Source of the DNA: Epiperipatus broadwayi
Lineage: Eukaryota; Onychophora; Udeonychophora; Euonychophora; Peripatidae
Assembly: GCA_028023455.1 (NCBI GenBank)
Contig: JAQFVV010006273.1
Location: forward strand, 5,065,128 to 5,129,127
DNA length: 64,000 nt
Reading direction: 5' to 3'
The translations under genes and the position numbers were made by a program. This document shows positions 60,112 to 64,000 of this stretch, one piece after another. The first letter of the stretch is position 1. Every line of letters starts with the position of its first letter. The notes beneath the pieces were generated by a model that did no database searches, was not told the DNA's origin, and saw only the letters and a list, made by a program, of their open reading frames with translations.

Positions 60112-60239
60112 GTAAGATTGGTTAAAACGTTATTTCTTATTAATAAACCCTCTCTTTTTCTTTCTCTGTATCCATTGTCTCTCTTTTAATCTATCTATTT
60201 ATTTTTTATTGATAAAATGCTATACATTGTTTTTTTCCA

Positions 60240-60670
60240 CAGTGATGAAAGTTTATTCATAAAAAAAAAAAACAGATATAAATATAATTAGAAAAAGGTT
60301 TACAAGGGAGTGATTATTTGATAAATTAAAATTTCAGAAGCAACATGGTAAGAGGGGAAGGATACATGTGAAAAGGGAATGGTAAGTGGAAAGGGGAAAC
60401 AGTGTGTAGTCCAGGCCAGTCCGAGATGCATGTTTTCATTGGGCAAGCACCACATGGGTCACAAACATTTGAATGATTGAGTCCTATGACAGCGGCTGAG
60501 AGGATGGGAGTTGGAGGATTGTCCAAGTGTCTGTGAAGAGTGAGGGTGGGGCTAGCTTGGTATCTGTTGTTTTGAGAGAGTGAATTAGGTCCAATAGCTT
60601 TTGATTCACTGATTGGGCTTTCTGGTCAAAAATAATGGCACATTGGAGCAACCAGTTCTGTCAAAACCAA
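60240..60670 (-). other. GC-richer retroposed fragment, probably a LINE 3' end
   Basis: Minus strand from about 60670: a GC-richer stretch with an open frame (ORF 60526-60326) and another reading FDQKAQSVNQKLLDL, then a T run and TGAATAAACTTTCATCAC near 60255. The polyadenylation-like AATAAA at the end suggests a retroposed 3' end. No domain recognised; the family is unknown. Confidence 0.3.
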
Positions 60671-62050
60671 GTTCATTGATTATATATATGCAAAGTATTT
60701 ATCCCTACAAGTTTTTACTTCATGATTAAATCTTCTTTAAAAATAATACTAACGTAGCTTTAGCTGTATAAGTTAAACTTTCTACATATTAATTAATTAA
60801 AAAGAAAATTTTATCAGAAAAGTTTTAACTGCTTTACATTATAATAACAGATTTGTCCAGTCTCATAATTTTAAATAATAAAGATTGTGTTACAATTTAT
60901 CAATCAGGAATTTTAATTCTATTGGAGACTTGCTTTCTGTATAGTTGTTTTCCGGTTTGTAATAAATAATCTTAAAACATTAAACTATTATTTTAAGCAT
61001 ATAGCAATATACTTTCTTTATTTAAGTTTTTTTTTATTATATATTGAAACAGTAAGATCTTCTTTGAAGATCTTTGTTTTACCTTTTCTCACCTATTTCC
61101 TACCCTCATACCTTAGTTTGAACCCCAATCTATCATAGTGTGTCTGCAATGCGCTTATATACCAAAATTCCAGCCCAATTTTAAGCCATGAGTACAATGC
61201 TCATATTATATATATAAGTATAACTCATGCCCAAATAAATAAAATATTATGGATTGTATTTTCTCATAATTTAGATTTATTTAAAAGTAGGTTATATAGG
61301 TCGTAATTGTGCACACTGTGTGATATGTATTTTAAAACTTATGTCAAAATTATAAATTGTTAGTTAAAATTATTTTGTTTAAATCTATTTACAAAAATAT
61401 ATTACAGTCGTAATATATTTTTGATTATATTTTTGATTTAAAATAAAATTCATATTCATTTAGTAAATTGATTCAAATATTGAAATTTAAAAAGTAAAAT
61501 AATTTTTTTTTAAATTTAAAATCATGCCATACATTTTCTGTTAGAATAAATGAGGGCTGGTAGGAACAATAGTTTTAATTATTATCTAAAAATACACCAG
61601 ATGTCCATCTAAAAATACACCAGATATCCATTTAAGGTTTTCTTTCAATTAATAAAAGTAATTTTAATTAAATCAAGTTTGTAATTCGAATGTCGACAAG
61701 AAAATTAACAATAGAAATTAATTAAAATTTTGTTGAATTCCTTTAGACCTTTGGATAGGATTAATTATAGCTGATAAGTAAGCAAAGTCAGAAATATTTT
61801 TGTAATGCTCCAAGGCAGTTGTATTGTTCAATTCCACAATAAAAAACAGGGTTTTCTTTTGTACTCCATTCTAGTGATTTGATAATGAAATGTTTCTAAT
61901 TGAAATTATTCTAGTAATATTTCAGCAAATGGGTCTAGTGAAAATATTCTAGTAAAATATTCTTTGAGCAAGATTTCAAAATATATTTTCCTGAGATTTT
62001 AGCTACATGCCTGCGAACTTAAATTTGAAGCCAAGTTTCATCTTCAAATT
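60671..62050. other. AT-rich sequence, presumed intron
   Basis: No exon, RNA or repeat recognised, apart from a small direct duplication (AAAAATACACCAGATNTCCAT) at about 61589 and 61610. Confidence 0.5.
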
Positions 62051-62335
62051 AATTTACTGTGAGTACAGTCTCACCTATGAACCACCCAACCTTTAAATTT
62101 GCTAACCTTGACATGATGGAGTAGAGCCGGAAAGAAGGCTATTTTTTCCTCGGGAATGGCCGGCTGCTGCTCTAGACCATCGAAAGCTATCACATAAGAA
62201 ACCCAAACTGCTGCTGCTGCCAAAAATATGAACAATTCCAGATTTTGCTGCTGAATTGTATAAAACCTGCCAACCATCAATCTACCTGCAAATGCTTCTC
62301 CAGAGATAACCCCAAATTAACCCAAGAGCTCTTGT
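62051..62335 (-). other. GC-richer island with unrecognised ORF
   Basis: Minus-strand ORF 62280-62071 (69 codons: VGRFYTIQQQNLELFIFL, AAAAVWVSYVIAFDG ...) in an island of near-balanced composition. All three minus frames are open for some distance, which argues for recent composition bias rather than a gene. Probably a transposon piece; no family recognised. Confidence 0.2.
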
Positions 62336-64000
62336 GATTCCTAACTAACATGCTATAGCTATTTTAAATTGTTTTTCTTTTATTTCACTTGACTTGTTAT
62401 GTATTCCTTTAAAGTGTTCTAATATAATCAACAGTTTTGCTCTCTATCCTTGGGTTAATATTTTCTATTTATTAATCTTTCTTTTATTTTCTTACGATAA
62501 TGTGTCAGAATAGTCTTTGACTGAGTGAATTATTCCCTTTGTTGAAAGTAAGATGCCACTATTAAGGCATATTTTAAATTTATAAATAATTCCCAATTTT
62601 ATTATCTTGCAAATCACTAGTTCGAGGGCTATTCTAATCTTCTTTAATATATATAATAATCAAATAGTTTAAAATCTACATTTTATTGATTTTAACCTAA
62701 TATGAGAGTATGTGCAAGGTCAATGATTAAAATGTGCCACAAATGCATGATTGTGTAAATAAATCTATACTTTCTTTTCAAACCCGCAAGCATGCATTTT
62801 CCTGTTTTAAAATCTTCTACTTTAATTTCAAAGTTTGTCTTTGATATCGAGAATGGGTGGACCCCTCATTTATAAATTTCTGGGAATTTGATTGGGCATT
62901 TTTCCTAATCTAAGTGAATCCATCTAGTATATTTTATATACATTAGTCTAGTATTGCTGGTAAATGAATTGGTTGTTGAGGCTACTTTGTTTTTCTTTCC
63001 AAGGATTTTAAACAGCCATGTCCATCCCCTTTTCATAACCTGTGGTTCCCAGGCAGAGTGTGTACTCAAATGTCACACCTGGGAATTAGACACAATCGTC
63101 ACCCATTCACTAAGTTTTGGCTGTCCATGGCAACACATTCCTACAGGTCAGTGGCGAGATGCCCTCCATAGTCATTCCAGATATTTCCATTTTATTTATT
63201 TTATATATACAAAGAATCCATGACTTAAATGTGTCACACCCTCCATCCTTTAATAAATTCATTATTAGACATACCGACCTCCCATCTGCTTTAATTATTA
63301 CTATAAAATAAATGCCTTGATCAAATCCTACTTTGTCACTTAGTAAGCTTTTGTCCATGCTATTCTCGAAATCAATAAGTATTCTAAACCCTTAATTTTA
63401 AATGTGTTATTAAACTTTTATAATTACTCAAAGCATCTCACATGTTCCCATCTCTTTTAAGAACATTATCGTAATATTATATTAGCCCAAGGGATGGAAT
63501 ATATTTTCTTTAAAACCTTTGTCATTTAATGGAATGTAATGCCAACAATTATTTAATAAGTGTCCCTGTCTCATAAAAGTAGACAGTGGCAATATATATA
63601 TATATATATCTATATAAATAAATTTTTGAAATATTTAAAACTAATTTTGATCTTTTATTTTATTGATTCCTATCACTGTCTCGGTCTATATATCTATTTT
63701 ATATATTTCTTTTGAACATCCATAGACATTAATTAACAACCCAAATTTATTTTAGTGTAGAGTCTTTTTGTTTCTCCCTGACCACCAGGCACCATTAAAA
63801 GGTTATACTAGTGTTAGCATCAGATGCATTGTCATGTAGGTGGTGCTGTGAAATTTAGACTTTAGATTCGAACTTAGTATATCTAGAAGGCAACTTCTCA
63901 TAGAATGTTCAGTTTCGTGTTTGGGGTTTGAATTCTGCAGTGTGTTAGCGAGATAGATGATTCTGACTGTTACATAGTATATTTTTTCCTGGGTCCATGG
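62336..64000. other. Distal sequence without recognised genes
   Basis: ORFs at 62954-63223 (+) and 63110-63358 (-) overlap in a GC-richer patch and show no recognisable domain. A TA microsatellite is at 63591-63610. The gene's next exon was sought here without success. Confidence 0.4.

Overview
The window is AT-rich metazoan nuclear DNA (spliced exons with GT-AG borders, several non-LTR retrotransposon families, Penelope-like elements, tRNA-derived retroposons, GATA and TA microsatellites). The mix of repeats would fit a lophotrochozoan such as a mollusc or cephalopod, or another AT-rich invertebrate; the sequence alone does not settle the phylum, and that guess is an inference.

The only host gene I can support is the central part of an acyl-CoA synthetase of the AMP-binding superfamily, most like ACSF2, on the + strand. 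Six phase-compatible exons (9661-9815, 33001-33103, 40539-40634, 43071-43225, 47535-47626, 60035-60111) total 678 nt, or 226 codons, spread over 50.5 kb. They read collinearly with the family from the region before the P-loop to just before the expected YGTTE motif. The 5' and 3' ends lie outside the window or were not recognised. The ATP-binding loop is split by an intron and departs from the family consensus.

Everything else is intronic or flanking repeat DNA. 0-9.6 kb: relic of a gag-like coiled-coil ORF with LTR-type signals, a hammerhead-like motif near 4.97 kb, a palindromic repeat, an RTE LINE relic, a retroposed tRNA half and a second palindromic repeat. 9.8-33 kb (intron): hairpins, a nested palindromic repeat at 11.1-12.5 kb, a candidate inverted-terminal-repeat element at 23.0-24.6 kb, then an L1/Tx1-like LINE on the minus strand (26.7-32.4 kb). 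33-41 kb: exon, then a second LINE copy of that family on the plus strand (34.0-39.9 kb) and a 3' fragment of a third (40.9-41.2 kb). 42-47 kb: a retroposed tRNA-Gly pseudogene with target-site duplication, two exons, and a duplicated ~660-bp block whose second copy is interrupted by another LINE. 47.7-52.5 kb: two Penelope-like families, one forming an arm-to-arm palindrome of about 2.3 kb. 53-58.9 kb: a 361-bp tandem repeat, then a nearly full-length RTE-type LINE (minus strand) nested in a palindromic repeat. 60 kb: the last exon; 60.2-64 kb: unclassified GC-richer islands.

No wholly new gene system is evident. The most unusual items are the head-to-head Penelope palindrome, the hammerhead-like motifs (one with both stem III and the cleavage-site strand), the poly(A)-tailed tRNA retroposons, and the opposed LINEs flanking the exon that carries half of the ATP-binding loop.
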